From Companilactobacillus halodurans (GTDB lineage: Bacteria; Bacillota; Bacilli; Lactobacillales; Lactobacillaceae): 64,000 bases of DNA. Each line of letters starts with the position of its first letter. The stretch's first letter is position 1. Location: the NCBI RefSeq assembly GCF_009600985.1, contig NZ_VDFP01000008.1, positions 1-64,000 of the forward strand. Reading direction: 5' to 3'. The notes below the pieces were generated by a model that made no database searches, was not told the DNA's origin, and saw nothing but the letters and a program-made list of their open reading frames with translations. Below, piece by piece: positions 48,004 through 58,520 of the stretch. Made by a program: the position numbers and the translations under genes.

Positions 48004-49296
48004 CTAATTCAAGAAAATGTCATCAATCGCATGTCCTGCCAATGGTTCTGGAAATTCCAAACCTAATAGCTTAGCAAACGTTGGTGCTTCATCAACCAAA
48101 TTAGCCTTCTTTACTGTATGATTTTTCTTGACCATTGGACCATTAAAGGCAATTGTCGTCTTATAGTCTGGCTTCAATGGGTCATAACCATGAACGCCAC
48201 GATAGCGGTCAGCATTCCCCATCATTTGTGGTAAAACTTTTTCCACCACTTGTGCACGGTCGCTTTCATCGGTGAAGTAATATCCAGCTTTAGCCTCAAC
48301 CATTAGCGTACATTCTGGATCAGCACCTCTAGTTATAGCTTCTTGAGCTGAATAAATCTTTTCGACGCCTTCAACATCTGAAATCAAGTCTTTCAAACGC
48401 TTCATCTGGTCAAAATTTTTCGTGTAAATATAAGTACAGCCATCACACGTCTTAGCCATGACTTGCCAATCTTTTTTGAATGTTTGATCAGGCTTTGACG
48501 TTAACCAGCCTCTCTTGGCAAATAAAGTATTCAAATGAATCATCTTATTGACATTTATTTGATAGTGATCGCCTAAAATAACAAAATTGGTATCATTAAA
48601 AGTTCCTGCTTCTCTAGTTGCCTCAATTACTTGCTTGACATGCTTATCTAATCGACTTAAAGCTTGCATAGCCTCATCAGAACGGACCCCATAACGGTGA
48701 CGCATACTGTCCATATCCACTAAATGAAGCAAAGTTAAATTAGGTCGTTTGTTCTTAATTGTATCGACGGCACAGGCAGTAATAAAATCATCCAATTGTG
48801 GCTGTTTGATGCCATTACGTAATTTACCGTATTTTTTATCCATTTCTAAAATAAACAATGGCGAACTAGCTTTCAAAGAAACTAAAACTTGATTCGTCCA
48901 AATCCGATTTGGAAAAATCTCAGCCAAGTTATAGTCAATCTTGCTGCCAGCTGTGACTGGCCACAAAAAGGCTGCCGTTTTGAGGTTCTTTTGTCTTGCT
49001 AAATCATAAAGAGTTGGCGATTTAACGTCTTTTTGATACCAGAACCAATCAGGCGAACGACGTTGTGGCTGAATTTTAGTATTATTAACGATTCCGTGAA
49101 CCTTAGGGTATTGTCCTGTAATAATCGTCGTGTGCGAAGGATAAGTCAGAGTTGGATAAATTCCTGTAACTTCTTTGATCCAAGTTCCACCAGAAACTAG
49201 CTTATTCAAGGTTGGCAATTCAGCTTGATGTTCATTGATGTCACGATATCCCAATGAATCAAGCGAAATAATGACTAAATGTTGATTGACTGTCAA
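48004..49296 (-). CDS. Alkaline-phosphatase-superfamily phosphodiesterase (nucleotide pyrophosphatase type)
   Basis: The 430-residue protein has the metal- and nucleophile-binding motifs of type I phosphodiesterases: ISLDSLGYRD (first metal Asp), GIYPTLTYPSHTTIITG with the nucleophile Thr, LVDMDSMRH and ILGDHYQ, and VHGYDP near the end. Family members cleave nucleotides or phosphodiesters. No signal peptide is visible, which suggests a cytosolic enzyme. The open frame starts at 49425, but AAAGGGG before the TTG at 49296 (MTVNQHLVI) and the family start support the shorter form. The 3' neighbour is the MFS transporter in the same operon. Confidence 0.85.
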   Translation of the reverse strand: MTVNQHLVIISLDSLGYRDINEHQAELPTLNKLVSGGTWIKEVTGIYPTLTYPSHTTIITGQYPKVHGIVNNTKIQPQRRSPDWFWYQKDVKSPTLYDLARQKNLKTAAFLWPVTAGSKIDYNLAEIFPNRIWTNQVLVSLKASSPLFILEMDKKYGKLRNGIKQPQLDDFITACAVDTIKNKRPNLTLLHLVDMDSMRHRYGVRSDEAMQALSRLDKHVKQVIEATREAGTFNDTNFVILGDHYQINVNKMIHLNTLFAKRGWLTSKPDQTFKKDWQVMAKTCDGCTYIYTKNFDQMKRLKDLISDVEGVEKIYSAQEAITRGADPECTLMVEAKAGYYFTDESDRAQVVEKVLPQMMGNADRYRGVHGYDPLKPDYKTTIAFNGPMVKKNHTVKKANLVDEAPTFAKLLGLEFPEPLAGHAIDDIFLN

Positions 49297-49385
49297 TTTA
49301 ATTTCCCCTTTTTTACTACATGAAAGTATTATATCGCAGTTGGCAAATCCTTGTAATTTCTCCAAAAAGCAATTAGATTTTCTAA

Positions 49386-49423
49386 AACAAAAAAATATGG
49401 TAATCATTTTTTGATTACCATAC
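49386..49423 (-). terminator. Terminator after pgcA
   Basis: TATGGTAATCA and TGATTACCATA form a perfect stem on the minus strand, followed by seven T. Confidence 0.9.
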
Positions 49424-49446
49424 ATTATTAAGATTAAATTTAAATT

Positions 49447-51165
49447 TTATTCCCAACCTTCGATTACTTTACCAAAATCAGCCAATTTCTTATTAGCATT
49501 ATCTTCAGTATCGCTCTTAACGCCGATATAGAATTTCATCTTAGGTTCAGTACCAGAAGGTCTTGCAGCAATCCAAGTATCGTCAGCTAAGACATACTTC
49601 AAAACATTAGCCTTAGGTAAACCAGTTTCTTTAGTACCAGATTCTGTGACATCAGTATCATTTAAGTAGTCAATCGATTCAACGACCTTTACGCCATTGA
49701 CCTCATCGATGCCTTCTTCACGTAATGTTTTCATGATTTGAGCCATCTTATCCTTACCAGAAATACCAGCAAAAGTCTTTGAAATAGTCTTTTCGCGGTA
49801 ATAACCGAATTCTTTGTACAAGTCTTCCAAAGCATCGTAGATAGTCTTACCTTTTGATTCGTAGAAAGCAGCAGCTTCAGCCAGTAACAATGTTGATTGC
49901 ATAGCATCCTTATCACGCACGAAAGGTTTGACTAAATATCCATAACTTTCTTCAAAACCAAATAAAAATTCATTGCTGCCAGTTTCTTCAAAGTGTTCAA
50001 TTTTTTCAGCAATATATTTGAAACCAGTCAAAACATTGAACATCTTGATATTGTATTTATCAGCAATGGCAGTTGCTAGTTCGGAAGAAACAATTGATTT
50101 AACGACCGCACCATTTTCAGGCAACTTATTTAGATTCTTCTTGGCTTGTAACAAGTAATTCAACAAGACAGAAGCAATTTGATTACCAGTCATCAATTTG
50201 TAAGAACCATCTGGTTGTCTGACGGCAGCACCTAATCTATCAGCATCGGGATCAGTGGCAATCAAAATATTTGCACCGATTTTTTTACCACGTTCAATTG
50301 CCAAATCAAATGTTTGAGCAAATTCTGGATTAGGGAAAGGTGTTGTTGCAAATTCTGGGTCAAGGATTGCTTGTTCAGTCACCATTTCAAAGTTCTTGAA
50401 GCCTAACTTTTGAAAAATTCTTGGAGCAATCATTTTACCAGTACCATGAAGTGGTGAATAAACAAACTTCATCTTGTCGCCGACATCTTTAATCAACTTA
50501 GGATCAACGATTACCGTTTCAAGATTCTTCATATAGTCTAAATCAACATCTTCACCGATTAGTTTTAGTAATTTTTCGCTTCTCAATTTTGTAACCGGCA
50601 TAACTTTGATTGCAAATAAATCGCTCGCCTTACGAGCAAAACTAGTAATATTATCTGATTCCTTAGGTGGCATTTGTCCACCATCTGGACCATAGATTTT
50701 AAAACCATTGTATTGTTTAGGATTATGGCTAGCTGTAATCATGATACCTGCATAAGCATGCAAATCTCTTACAGCAAAAGATAATTCTGGAGTTGGTCTT
50801 AAACTGTCGAAAACATAACTGTGAATACCATGAATGCCTAGAACTTTAGCGGATTCATAAGCAAAGTCCTGTGAATAGTAGCGTGAATCATAACTAATTG
50901 CTACACCTTGCTTCTTAACTTTTTCATCCAAGGTGTCCATAAATGATGCCAATCCCTCAGTCGCTTGACGAACAGTATAAATATTCATGCGATTGATACC
51001 AGGACCAATCAAACCACGCATACCAGCTGTACCAAACTCCATAGGTTCATAAAATGCCTCTTCAGCCACTTTATCGTCTTGCTTCATTTCATTTAGTTGC
51101 TCTTTCATGTCTGGATCCAAATCTTTATAATCGAGCCATTCTTGCATATTATCTTGCCACGACAT
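49447..51165 (-). CDS. pgcA: Phosphoglucomutase / phosphomannomutase
   Basis: The 572-residue alpha-D-phosphohexomutase interconverts glucose 1- and 6-phosphate, feeding UDP-glucose for glycolipid and wall polymers. The active site TASHNPKQYNG contains the phosphoserine, DPDADRLG binds metal and GFEESYGYL and ARPSGTEPK bind substrate. AGGAGG lies before the ATG. It sits alone, but its product is the sugar source for LafA. Confidence 0.95.
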   Translation of the reverse strand: MSWQDNMQEWLDYKDLDPDMKEQLNEMKQDDKVAEEAFYEPMEFGTAGMRGLIGPGINRMNIYTVRQATEGLASFMDTLDEKVKKQGVAISYDSRYYSQDFAYESAKVLGIHGIHSYVFDSLRPTPELSFAVRDLHAYAGIMITASHNPKQYNGFKIYGPDGGQMPPKESDNITSFARKASDLFAIKVMPVTKLRSEKLLKLIGEDVDLDYMKNLETVIVDPKLIKDVGDKMKFVYSPLHGTGKMIAPRIFQKLGFKNFEMVTEQAILDPEFATTPFPNPEFAQTFDLAIERGKKIGANILIATDPDADRLGAAVRQPDGSYKLMTGNQIASVLLNYLLQAKKNLNKLPENGAVVKSIVSSELATAIADKYNIKMFNVLTGFKYIAEKIEHFEETGSNEFLFGFEESYGYLVKPFVRDKDAMQSTLLLAEAAAFYESKGKTIYDALEDLYKEFGYYREKTISKTFAGISGKDKMAQIMKTLREEGIDEVNGVKVVESIDYLNDTDVTESGTKETGLPKANVLKYVLADDTWIAARPSGTEPKMKFYIGVKSDTEDNANKKLADFGKVIEGWE

Positions 51166-51277
51166 TAAAATTGTCCTCCTAATTTGTAAGTACTGATACC
51201 TATTATATCAATCATCCAGCACTAATAAAATTTGATTTAAACAACTTTAACAATAAAAATTTAAATCAAACTTAAAA

Positions 51278-51322
51278 TTAAAAAGCCATCTTAGACTTTA
51301 CAACGGTTTAAGCTGGCTTTTA
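51278..51322 (-). terminator. Terminator after the XRE gene
   Basis: AAAAGCCAGCTTAAA and the partly complementary TCTAAGATGGCTTTT form a stem on the minus strand with a T-rich tail. The 51166-51362 gap holds this and AT-rich DNA only. Confidence 0.75.
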
Positions 51323-51362
51323 GAACAATAATATTATCGCTTTATTAATAATAATTTTTTTA

Positions 51363-51614
51363 CTAATAATCACTACTAATTATTCGATTGATATCCGTAT
51401 CATAATATCTAGCTAAGGCAATCAATGTATCAATATCCGGCATTCTAATGCCAGTTTCATAATGAGACAAGGTTGTAACATCAATGTTCAAATGTTGAGC
51501 CACTTCTTTTTGGGTCACATTCTTATCTCTTCTCAGTAGTTTAAGATTTCTTGCAATGTTAAACCCTGATTCGTGCATTAGTCGGTTCAAGTTCTTATCT
51601 ACTACTTCGCGCAT
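51363..51614 (-). CDS. Small XRE-family transcriptional regulator
   Basis: The 83-residue protein has one XRE helix-turn-helix (VTQKEVAQHLNIDVTTLSHYE, seen as TQKEVAQHLNIDVTTLSHY, about 33-53), preceded by a short N-terminal helix. No effector domain. AGGAAGTGA precedes the ATG at 51614; a longer frame from 51665 has no ribosome site. It stands alone between pgcA and trxB, so its target is unknown. Confidence 0.85.
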   Translation of the reverse strand: MREVVDKNLNRLMHESGFNIARNLKLLRRDKNVTQKEVAQHLNIDVTTLSHYETGIRMPDIDTLIALARYYDTDINRIISSDY

Positions 51615-51728
51615 AAGAATCACTTCCTGTCTTTTTACAGATATTATATGTTTAAACATGTACACTACGGAACCAATTCCTAATAATTTATTTTTCGATA
51701 TTTAGGTATTTACTGTAAATTCAACAAT

Positions 51729-51779
51729 AAAAAAAGGATTATGCGATTAGGTCAAAAATAACCCATCACACAATCCTCA
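51729..51779 (-). terminator. Terminator after trxB
   Basis: AGGATTGTGTGATGGGT and ACCTAATCGCATAATCCT pair with a few mismatches on the minus strand around an AT loop, followed by seven T. Confidence 0.85.
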
Positions 51780-51802
51780 ATTTATTTTTACTTAATGTTT
51801 AA

Positions 51803-52744
51803 TTATTTAGCTGAAACTTTTTCATCAGACAATTCTTGAATATAATTGTAAGCTTGTTGTCCAGCAATGCCACCTTCACCAACAGCAATAGCTACTTGAC
51901 GAAGATCTTTCTTTCTCACATCACCAACAGCAAAGATACCAGGGATATTAGTTTCCATGTGATCATTTGTATCGATCCAACCATTTTCATCCAATACGCC
52001 TAAGCTCTTGAATGGTTCTGTCATTGGTTTGATACCAACGTAGATAAAAGCACCTTTAGCTGGAACAACGTGTTCTTCGCCCGTCTTCTTATCAACATAT
52101 CTTACGCCGGATACTTTATCATCAGCACTCGTGATTTCCTTAACGTCAGCATTCCAAACGAACTTAATCTTATCGTTCTTAAATGCACGGTCTTGCAAAA
52201 TCTTTTGAGCACGTAATTGATCACGACGGTGAATGATTGTTACTGACTTAGCTAATTGTGTTAAATAGATACCTTCTTCAACGGCAGAATCGCCACCACC
52301 GATAACGGCAACGTCTTGTCCTTTAAAGAATGCTCCATCACAGACGGCACAATATGAAACCCCACGTCCTGACATTTCATTTTCGCCAGGTACGCCAATC
52401 TTTTTATATTGTGAACCAGTTGCAATGATCAAAGCTTTTGTTTCGTAGTCGCCATCATCAGTATGAATGATTTTGACATTACCCTTATCCTCAACAGATT
52501 CAACGGCGCCATAACCAAAGTCAGCACCAAATTGAGTTGATGATTTGTACATCTTTTCACTCAAATCAGGACCCAAAATTGAATCAAATCCAGGATAGTT
52601 TTCAATTGCAGCAGTGTTATTCATTTGACCACCATAGATACCACGGTCAAGAATCATTACTGATAAATTAGCACGTGAAGCATAAAGAGCGGCAGTTAAA
52701 CCACCAGGACCTGCTCCAATAACAACTACATCATATGTTTTCAT
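51803..52744 (-). CDS. trxB: Thioredoxin reductase
   Basis: TrxB passes electrons from NADPH to thioredoxin. The 313-residue flavoprotein has GAGPGGLTAAL for FAD, the redox pair Cys132-Cys135 (YCAVCDGAFF), GGGDSAVEEG for NADPH and GIFAVGDVR near the C-terminus. The ATG follows GAGGTAATCGACG. It lies 64 bases after lgt. Confidence 0.97.
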   Translation of the reverse strand: MKTYDVVVIGAGPGGLTAALYASRANLSVMILDRGIYGGQMNNTAAIENYPGFDSILGPDLSEKMYKSSTQFGADFGYGAVESVEDKGNVKIIHTDDGDYETKALIIATGSQYKKIGVPGENEMSGRGVSYCAVCDGAFFKGQDVAVIGGGDSAVEEGIYLTQLAKSVTIIHRRDQLRAQKILQDRAFKNDKIKFVWNADVKEITSADDKVSGVRYVDKKTGEEHVVPAKGAFIYVGIKPMTEPFKSLGVLDENGWIDTNDHMETNIPGIFAVGDVRKKDLRQVAIAVGEGGIAGQQAYNYIQELSDEKVSAK

Positions 52745-52808
52745 CGTCGATTACCTCCTATTACTCAACAAATCTTACCATTTTTTTCAAAGTTAGCAAT
52801 TAAATTGC

Positions 52809-53624
52809 TCACAACTCATTATACCAAGGCTCCGTTTTTTTCTTTCTTCGATAAATGAACAATGCGATAGCACAGATAAATAAAACTAAAGATAAAACCT
52901 GTGAAACTCTTACTCCAGGAAAAATATACAGGCTATCAGTCCGCATCCCTTCGACGAAGAAACGAACAGCTGGATACCAAATCAAGTAAGTCAAAAAGAC
53001 CTCGCCTCGTTTTAAGAGATGCTTGCGATTTCTCAGTACCAGAATCAATATCAAGCCGATTAAATTACCAACTGATTCATAAAGAAAAGTTGGTTGGCGA
53101 TAAGCTCCATTGATAAACATTTGATCCACAATAAAATGTGGCAAATGCAACGACTGTAAAAATGACAAGGTCGTTTTAGCACCAAACGCTTCTTGATTCA
53201 TGAAATTACCCCAGCGACCGACGATTTGACCAAGCAAAACTGAAGGTGCTGCAATATCTAACATCAACCAAGGCGATATTTTTCTTTTTTTGCACAATAC
53301 TAGCAAAACAATAAAAGCAGCTATCAAACCACCATAAATAGCAATTCCTCCATGCCAAATCTTGATGATTTCGCCTGGATTAGCTAAATAAAATGGCAAT
53401 TCAAAAATTACGTAGTAAAGCCTTGCTCCGACTAAAGCAATTGGTACTCCATACAAAACTAAATCCAAAATATTATCTGGATCTAAATGTCTTCTTTTAG
53501 CTTCTCTCATTGCCATGATTACTCCAACTAGGGCACCCATAGCAATGATTATGCCGTACCAATGAATTTGCAATTCACCCAAATTGAATGCAATTGGGTT
53601 CAATGCCAATAAATCAAAATTCAT
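52809..53624 (-). CDS. lgt: Prolipoprotein diacylglyceryl transferase
   Basis: Lgt adds diacylglycerol from phosphatidylglycerol to the lipobox cysteine of prelipoproteins such as PstS in this window. The 271-residue protein has seven or so helices, the HGG motif [11 protein letters not shown] (89-99) and the signature [14 protein letters not shown] (132-145). Its ATG overlaps the hprK stop by one base, a common arrangement in lactobacilli. Confidence 0.97.
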   Translation of the reverse strand: MNFDLLALNPIAFNLGELQIHWYGIIIAMGALVGVIMAMREAKRRHLDPDNILDLVLYGVPIALVGARLYYVIFELPFYLANPGEIIKIWHGGIAIYGGLIAAFIVLLVLCKKRKISPWLMLDIAAPSVLLGQIVGRWGNFMNQEAFGAKTTLSFLQSLHLPHFIVDQMFINGAYRQPTFLYESVGNLIGLILILVLRNRKHLLKRGEVFLTYLIWYPAVRFFVEGMRTDSLYIFPGVRVSQVLSLVLFICAIALFIYRRKKKTEPWYNEL

Positions 53625-54583
53625 TACTTAGTTTCTCCGTCATTCTTAGTTTTTGTTTCATTTTCTTTAATTAGCAGTCCTAAATTATCTTCGAACTTCT
53701 TCGTTGCATCGTAACCCATCTTTCTTGCACGATAGTTCATCGCAGCAACTTCAATAATGATGGAGATATTACGACCAACTTTAACTGGTACTGTGATTTG
53801 TGGAACATCGACATCAAAGAAAGTTCTCTTATCTTCCAATGTTCCAATGCGGTCATAATTCTTATCAGCTGACCAATTTTCCAAGTTGATTATCAATTGA
53901 ATTTCACTTTGTGAACGAACCGCACCAGCACCAAAGAGATTCATGACATCGATAATTCCGATACCTCTGATTTCTAGTAGGTGATTCAAGATCTTAGGTG
54001 CTTCACCGACAATCGTTTTTTCATCACGTTGGTAAACATCAACTCGATCGTCAGCAATCAATCGGTGACCACGCTTAATCAATTCCAAGGCAGTTTCACT
54101 TTTACCAATGCCAGAATGACCTGTCAAAAGAATTCCAATACCATAAACATCGACCAAAACGCCATGAATCGATTCTCTAGGTGCTAATTTCTCATCTAGA
54201 TATTCAGTAATCATACTTGAGAGTCTCGTTGTTGGCAATTCCGAACCAATCACTGGTACATGATGCTCTTCAGCTGCTTGTAAAATCTCTTTACTAGGTT
54301 GGATATTCCGAGAAATAAGTAAAGCTGGCGTATCTTCTCGACACAACTCCAACATGACTTTATAGCGATTATTTGAAGTCATTGAACGTGAATAAGCTGA
54401 TTCTGTTTGTCCAAATAATTGAATCCGTTCACTTGGATAATAGTCAAAATAACCTGTCAATTCGATTCCAGGACGTGAAATATCGCTTGTTGTTACTTTT
54501 TTCTTTTCAAGCAATTGTTCTCCATTATAAACTTTTAGTTCATTATCTTTTACCATTTGTGATACGGTAACGAAATTTGTCAT
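53624..54583 (-). CDS. hprK: HPr kinase/phosphorylase
   Basis: HprK phosphorylates Ser46 of HPr in response to glycolytic intermediates, controlling carbon catabolite repression with CcpA. The 319-residue protein has an N-terminal domain and a C-terminal kinase with GHSGIGKS (155-162), His140 region and the signature [15 protein letters not shown] near 200. ATG at 54583 follows GGGG; a TTG two codons earlier is less likely. Operon hprK-lgt(-trxB). Confidence 0.97.
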   Translation of the reverse strand: MTNFVTVSQMVKDNELKVYNGEQLLEKKKVTTSDISRPGIELTGYFDYYPSERIQLFGQTESAYSRSMTSNNRYKVMLELCREDTPALLISRNIQPSKEILQAAEEHHVPVIGSELPTTRLSSMITEYLDEKLAPRESIHGVLVDVYGIGILLTGHSGIGKSETALELIKRGHRLIADDRVDVYQRDEKTIVGEAPKILNHLLEIRGIGIIDVMNLFGAGAVRSQSEIQLIINLENWSADKNYDRIGTLEDKRTFFDVDVPQITVPVKVGRNISIIIEVAAMNYRARKMGYDATKKFEDNLGLLIKENETKTKNDGETK

Positions 54584-54631
54584 AGCCAACCCCCACTGAT
54601 TCTAGTTTTATCTTAATTTTATCATTAAAAA

Positions 54632-54658
54632 AACAAAAAAACGCGCACTAGACGCGTC
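54632..54658 (-). terminator. Terminator after the YvlD-like gene
   Basis: ACGCG and CGCGT pair on the minus strand with GC-rich extension, followed by seven T. The stop codon of the upstream gene lies at its edge. Confidence 0.7.
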
Positions 54659-55037
54659 TTTGAAATTTATCCATGGTATAGCTGTTAATAATCGAATTAC
54701 AAATTGCCAAAATAATGGCTACAACTATGGCTGAACCAAAGCTACTAAAATGGAAACTTGCAGGTCCGACTAAAGAAGAAGTTAATTCCAAGGTAAATGC
54801 ATTTATAACGAATGAAAATAATCCAAACGTGATAAACGTAATCGGTAAAGAAATGATATGTAAGAATGGTCTGACAATCATATTTAGGATGGCCAAGACC
54901 ACACTAGCAATTATGGCTGTTCCTAAACTGGCAATTTGAAACATACCTGGCAAGAGACGTGCAATTGCCAAAAATAATAACGTCTGTACAACCACTCTAA
55001 TAATCACTCTAATAATCAACTTCATTTTGCTTCTCAA
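54648..55037 (-). CDS. Phage-holin-superfamily 4-TM membrane protein (YvlD-like)
   Basis: The 129-residue protein has four hydrophobic helices with VLAILNMIVRPFLHIISLP, a pattern of the YvlD/'phage holin family' proteins found next to PspC domains in Bacillus. It is probably not a true holin. The frame starts TTG at 55037 with GGGAG three bases upstream; the ATG at 55025 is an alternative. Follows the PspC gene by 15 bases. Confidence 0.75.
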   Translation of the reverse strand: MRSKMKLIIRVIIRVVVQTLLFLAIARLLPGMFQIASLGTAIIASVVLAILNMIVRPFLHIISLPITFITFGLFSFVINAFTLELTSSLVGPASFHFSSFGSAIVVAIILAICNSIINSYTMDKFQRRV

Positions 55038-55052
55038 AAACTCCCTTTTAAA

Positions 55053-55304
55053 TCAGTAATATTTTTTTGACGCCTTTGGACGATCATGCTTTTTATTATA
55101 ATCCGTTTCTTGAATATTGCGCTTTTCCGGTAATGAAAAAACACAGATTACATAAATCAAAATCGGTAAAAAGTAAGTGAACGGTAATAAAAAGATAAAG
55201 GCTAAACGAATCCAAGTCGAGTCGATGCCAAAGTATTCACCTAAACCGCCACAAACTCCGGCAAGCATTCGGTCAGTACTTGATCTCGTAATTTTTCTTC
55301 TCAT
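55053..55304 (-). CDS. PspC-domain membrane protein
   Basis: The 83-residue protein begins RSSTDRMLAGVCGGLGEYFG, the hallmark of the PspC domain, followed by two close helices and a charged tail. PspC-like proteins with a YvlD-like partner are part of envelope-stress modules (LiaFSR/YvlABCD) in Bacillus. No kinase or regulator for such a module lies nearby. Confidence 0.85.
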   Translation of the reverse strand: MRRKITRSSTDRMLAGVCGGLGEYFGIDSTWIRLAFIFLLPFTYFLPILIYVICVFSLPEKRNIQETDYNKKHDRPKASKKYY

Positions 55305-55363
55305 ACATTCTCACCTCAACTTGTTCAAAAATATACTACACATCGTGATAAATATCAATTGTA

Positions 55364-56038
55364 CTAATCTTCAACAATGTGCTTTCGATTCAGTTCTACC
55401 ACATGTCCTGTATTTAAGTAAACGACCCATTCACAGATGTTTGTTGCATAATCACCGACACGTTCTAGATAACTGGCAACCAACATATATGATGAACCAC
55501 TTAAAACATTTTCAACGGTCTTTTGCATATCTTTAATACATAATTCATTGATCATCGCACTTTTAGCATCAATTTCGATGTCACGATGAGCTACTTCTTC
55601 AGCTAATTTGCTATCTTTTTTCAAATAAGCTTCTAGGGCATCTTCAACGATACTTGTTGCCATATCGCCCATTTCACCAATAACTTTTTCAATTTCAGGG
55701 ATTCTCGTTTCACCCTTAACTCTGATTGTTTCTTGAGCAATGCTGACTGCGTGATCGCCCATTCTTTCCAAATCAGAACTAGCTTTTAAAACGGTCACGA
55801 TCATCCGTAAATCAGAAGTCACTGGCTGTTGTAAGGCAATCATTTCAAACGATTCTTTTTCAAGATCCATTTCACGCTTGTTGATAAAGTGGTCATTTTT
55901 AATAACCTCTTTAGCTAATGATTTATCGTGATCAATATATGCCTTAACTGATTTCATAATGGCTTCACTTGCCATCATACCCATTTCTGAGAACCGTAAA
56001 TGTAAATTATTTAGTTGTTCTTCAAATGTAGTACGCAT
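55364..56038 (-). CDS. phoU: Phosphate transport regulator PhoU
   Basis: PhoU links the Pst transporter to the PhoR kinase and represses phosphate starvation genes in high phosphate. The 224-residue all-helical protein has two three-helix repeats with E/D-xxx-D metal motifs (DLERMGDHAVSIAQ and YLERVGDYATNICEW). Last gene of phoP-phoR-pstSCAB1B2-phoU. AGGAG stands before the ATG. Confidence 0.95.
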   Translation of the reverse strand: MRTTFEEQLNNLHLRFSEMGMMASEAIMKSVKAYIDHDKSLAKEVIKNDHFINKREMDLEKESFEMIALQQPVTSDLRMIVTVLKASSDLERMGDHAVSIAQETIRVKGETRIPEIEKVIGEMGDMATSIVEDALEAYLKKDSKLAEEVAHRDIEIDAKSAMINELCIKDMQKTVENVLSGSSYMLVASYLERVGDYATNICEWVVYLNTGHVVELNRKHIVED

Positions 56039-56049
56039 CTTTTTTTCTC

Positions 56050-56808
56050 CTAACCGAATTTTCCAGAAATATAATCTTCCGTTTGTTTTTGTTTTGGATT
56101 TAAGAAAACATTTTTAGTCTTATCGGCTTCAATTAATTCTCCATTTAGGAAAAAGGCTGTCCTATCAGAAATTCTTGAAGCTTGTTGCATATTATGTGTA
56201 ACTGTAATGATAGTATAGTCTTCACGTAATGCCAACATTGTTTCTTCAACTTTAGATGACGAAATAGGGTCCAAGGCACTTGTTGGTTCATCTAATAAAA
56301 TAATATCAGGTTTCACTGCTAAAACTCTAGCAATACAAACTCTTTGTTGCTGTCCACCAGAAAGCGATAAAGCACTTTGGTGCAATTTGTCTTTAACGTC
56401 ATCCCAGACAGCAGCGTTTTGTAAACTAGTTTCAACTGCTTCATCTAAAGTCTTTTTATCCTTAACTCCCGCTAATCTTAATCCATATATTACATTATCA
56501 TAAATTGAGAATGGAAACGGATTTGGTTGTTGAAAAACCATTCCGACCTGCTTTCTTAATTCAACAGTGTCGATGTTAGGTGCGTAAATATTCTTTCCAT
56601 CAAGGGAAATCGTGCCTGTGATTGTAACGTTTGGAATCAAATCGTTCATTCGATTCAAACATCTCAGATATGTTGATTTACCACAACCCGATGGTCCAAT
56701 CAAGGCTGTAATCTCATTTTTATTAAAATCGAGATTTACTCCCTTTAATGCTTCTTTCTTACCATAAAACAAATGTACATCAGAAGATGTTAAAATTTTC
56801 TCTGCCAA
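56050..56808 (-). CDS. pstB: Phosphate ABC transporter ATPase PstB (second copy)
   Basis: The 252-residue ABC ATPase has Walker [10 protein letters not shown], signature LSGGQQQR and [11 protein letters not shown]. It ends EDYISGKFG, the usual PstB tail. Two adjacent pstB genes are common in Lactobacillales. It and the 57626 gene share motifs but differ in the N-terminus, so they may form a heterodimer or be alternates. Confidence 0.95.
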   Translation of the reverse strand: MAEKILTSSDVHLFYGKKEALKGVNLDFNKNEITALIGPSGCGKSTYLRCLNRMNDLIPNVTITGTISLDGKNIYAPNIDTVELRKQVGMVFQQPNPFPFSIYDNVIYGLRLAGVKDKKTLDEAVETSLQNAAVWDDVKDKLHQSALSLSGGQQQRVCIARVLAVKPDIILLDEPTSALDPISSSKVEETMLALREDYTIITVTHNMQQASRISDRTAFFLNGELIEADKTKNVFLNPKQKQTEDYISGKFG

Positions 56809-56819
56809 TTTTAATGCTC

Positions 56820-57626
56820 CTATCCAAAGTGTCCAGAAACATAATCTTCAGTCGTCTTAACTTTTGGACGAGTAAAGATTTTTCTAGTTTCGTTAAATTC
56901 AACTGCATGTCCCATATGAAAAAATGCTGTGTAATCACTAATTCTAGCTGCTTGTTGCATGTTGTGCGTCACGATAATAATGGTGAACTTATCTTTCAAA
57001 CTCAACATTGTTTCCTCAACATTTGACGTTGAAATTGGATCTAGAGCACTTGCCGGTTCATCCATCAATAAAATATCTGGTTTCATAGCAATTGCTCGAG
57101 CAATACAAAGTCTTTGTTGTTGACCCCCAGAGAGCGCTAAAGCACTTTTGTTCAGATCATCTTTGACTTGATCCCACAACGAGGCCTGTTTCAAAGTTGT
57201 CTCAACAATTTCATCTAATTTCTTTTTGTCATGTAAACCATGACGTTTTAAAGCAAAAGTAATGTTGTCATAAATTGATTTTGAAAACGGATTCGGACGC
57301 TGAAATACCATTCCAATATGTTTTCTAACCTCATAAATATCAACATTATTTTTATTGATATCTAAACCACGGTACATAATCTGTCCTTTAACTGTAGCTC
57401 CGGGGATATTGTCGTTCATTCGATTCAAAGATCTTAAATAAGTCGACTTACCTGATCCTGAAGCTCCAATCAAAGATGTAATCTTGTATCTTTCGAACTG
57501 AAGCGATGCCTTATGCATCGCTTCTTTTTCGCCATAAAATACTTGTAGATCCTTAGTACTCATGGCAATTTCATGCTCATCCTTATCTAAATGAAGGATG
57601 GATTGTTTTACTCTTTGTTCATCCAT
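56820..57626 (-). CDS. pstB: Phosphate ABC transporter ATPase PstB (first copy)
   Basis: The 268-residue ABC ATPase has Walker [10 protein letters not shown], signature LSGGQQQR and [11 protein letters not shown], and ends EDYVSGHFG. It has an N-terminal extension of about 25 residues compared with the second copy. It follows pstA by three bases. Confidence 0.95.
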   Translation of the reverse strand: MDEQRVKQSILHLDKDEHEIAMSTKDLQVFYGEKEAMHKASLQFERYKITSLIGASGSGKSTYLRSLNRMNDNIPGATVKGQIMYRGLDINKNNVDIYEVRKHIGMVFQRPNPFSKSIYDNITFALKRHGLHDKKKLDEIVETTLKQASLWDQVKDDLNKSALALSGGQQQRLCIARAIAMKPDILLMDEPASALDPISTSNVEETMLSLKDKFTIIIVTHNMQQAARISDYTAFFHMGHAVEFNETRKIFTRPKVKTTEDYVSGHFG

Positions 57627-57629
57627 ATA

Positions 57630-58520
57630 TTACTCGCCACCCGTCATTTTTTTATAAACTAAATTACCGATATATCTTGAAAGTAAATTGAAAATCAAAA
57701 CTGCGATAATCAAAACTGCAGAAGCTCCAGCTGAAACTTGTACAGCATCTGGAATCAATCCTTCTGAATTCACTTTCCAAATATGAACAGCTAATGTTTC
57801 GGCAGGTCGCATCAAGTTCAATGGACTAGTGATACTGAAAATATTGAAGTTAGTAAAGTCAAGTGGCGGAGCACTTTGACCAGCCGTATAAATTAATGCA
57901 GCGGCTTCACCAAAGACTCTTCCGGCCCCAATAATCATACCTGTAATAATACCAGGAAGTCCATCAGGAATAATAACGTGAATCACTGTTTCCCATTTTG
58001 AAAGTCCTAAAGCCAGACCGGCTTCACGTTGAGATTGCGGAACTGATTTCAATGAATCCTCAACATTTCTTGTCAAAATTGGCAAGTTGAAAACTGTCAA
58101 AGTTAAAGCACCTGACAAAATGGAAAAACCGAAATTGAAACTGATAACGAAAATCAAAAATCCAAACAAACCAACAACGATTGATGGCAATGAACTCAAT
58201 ACTTCAATTGAAACTCGAATCAATTCGACGAATTTATTTTTACCAGCATACTCTGATAAGTAAATTCCGGCACAAATTGAAATCGGTATTGAAATCAACA
58301 TAGAAAGAATCAATAAGAAGAACGAATTGAACAATTGAATCCCCACACCGCTTCCAGCTTGAAAGGCCTTAGATCCAGAAGTGAGAAAGTGCCAGTTTAC
58401 ATATCGTAAACCACTTCCCAAAATATAAACTAACAATCCAATAAGAATCAAAACGATGATCCCTGACATAAAGTAAATTACGCCAGTTGCAATCTTATCT
58501 TTTGTTTTAGCATTAAACAC
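57630..58520 (-). CDS. pstA: Phosphate ABC transporter permease PstA
   Basis: The 296-residue protein has six helices and the ABC permease EAA loop EAGLALGLSKWETVI. With PstC it forms the channel for phosphate. One-base overlap with pstC. Confidence 0.95.
   Translation of the reverse strand: MFNAKTKDKIATGVIYFMSGIIVLILIGLLVYILGSGLRYVNWHFLTSGSKAFQAGSGVGIQLFNSFFLLILSMLISIPISICAGIYLSEYAGKNKFVELIRVSIEVLSSLPSIVVGLFGFLIFVISFNFGFSILSGALTLTVFNLPILTRNVEDSLKSVPQSQREAGLALGLSKWETVIHVIIPDGLPGIITGMIIGAGRVFGEAAALIYTAGQSAPPLDFTNFNIFSITSPLNLMRPAETLAVHIWKVNSEGLIPDAVQVSAGASAVLIIAVLIFNLLSRYIGNLVYKKMTGGE

Noticed and set aside
54648..55037. Holin of a prophage
   Set aside because: No other phage gene is nearby and the pairing with a PspC protein fits the YvlD-like family.
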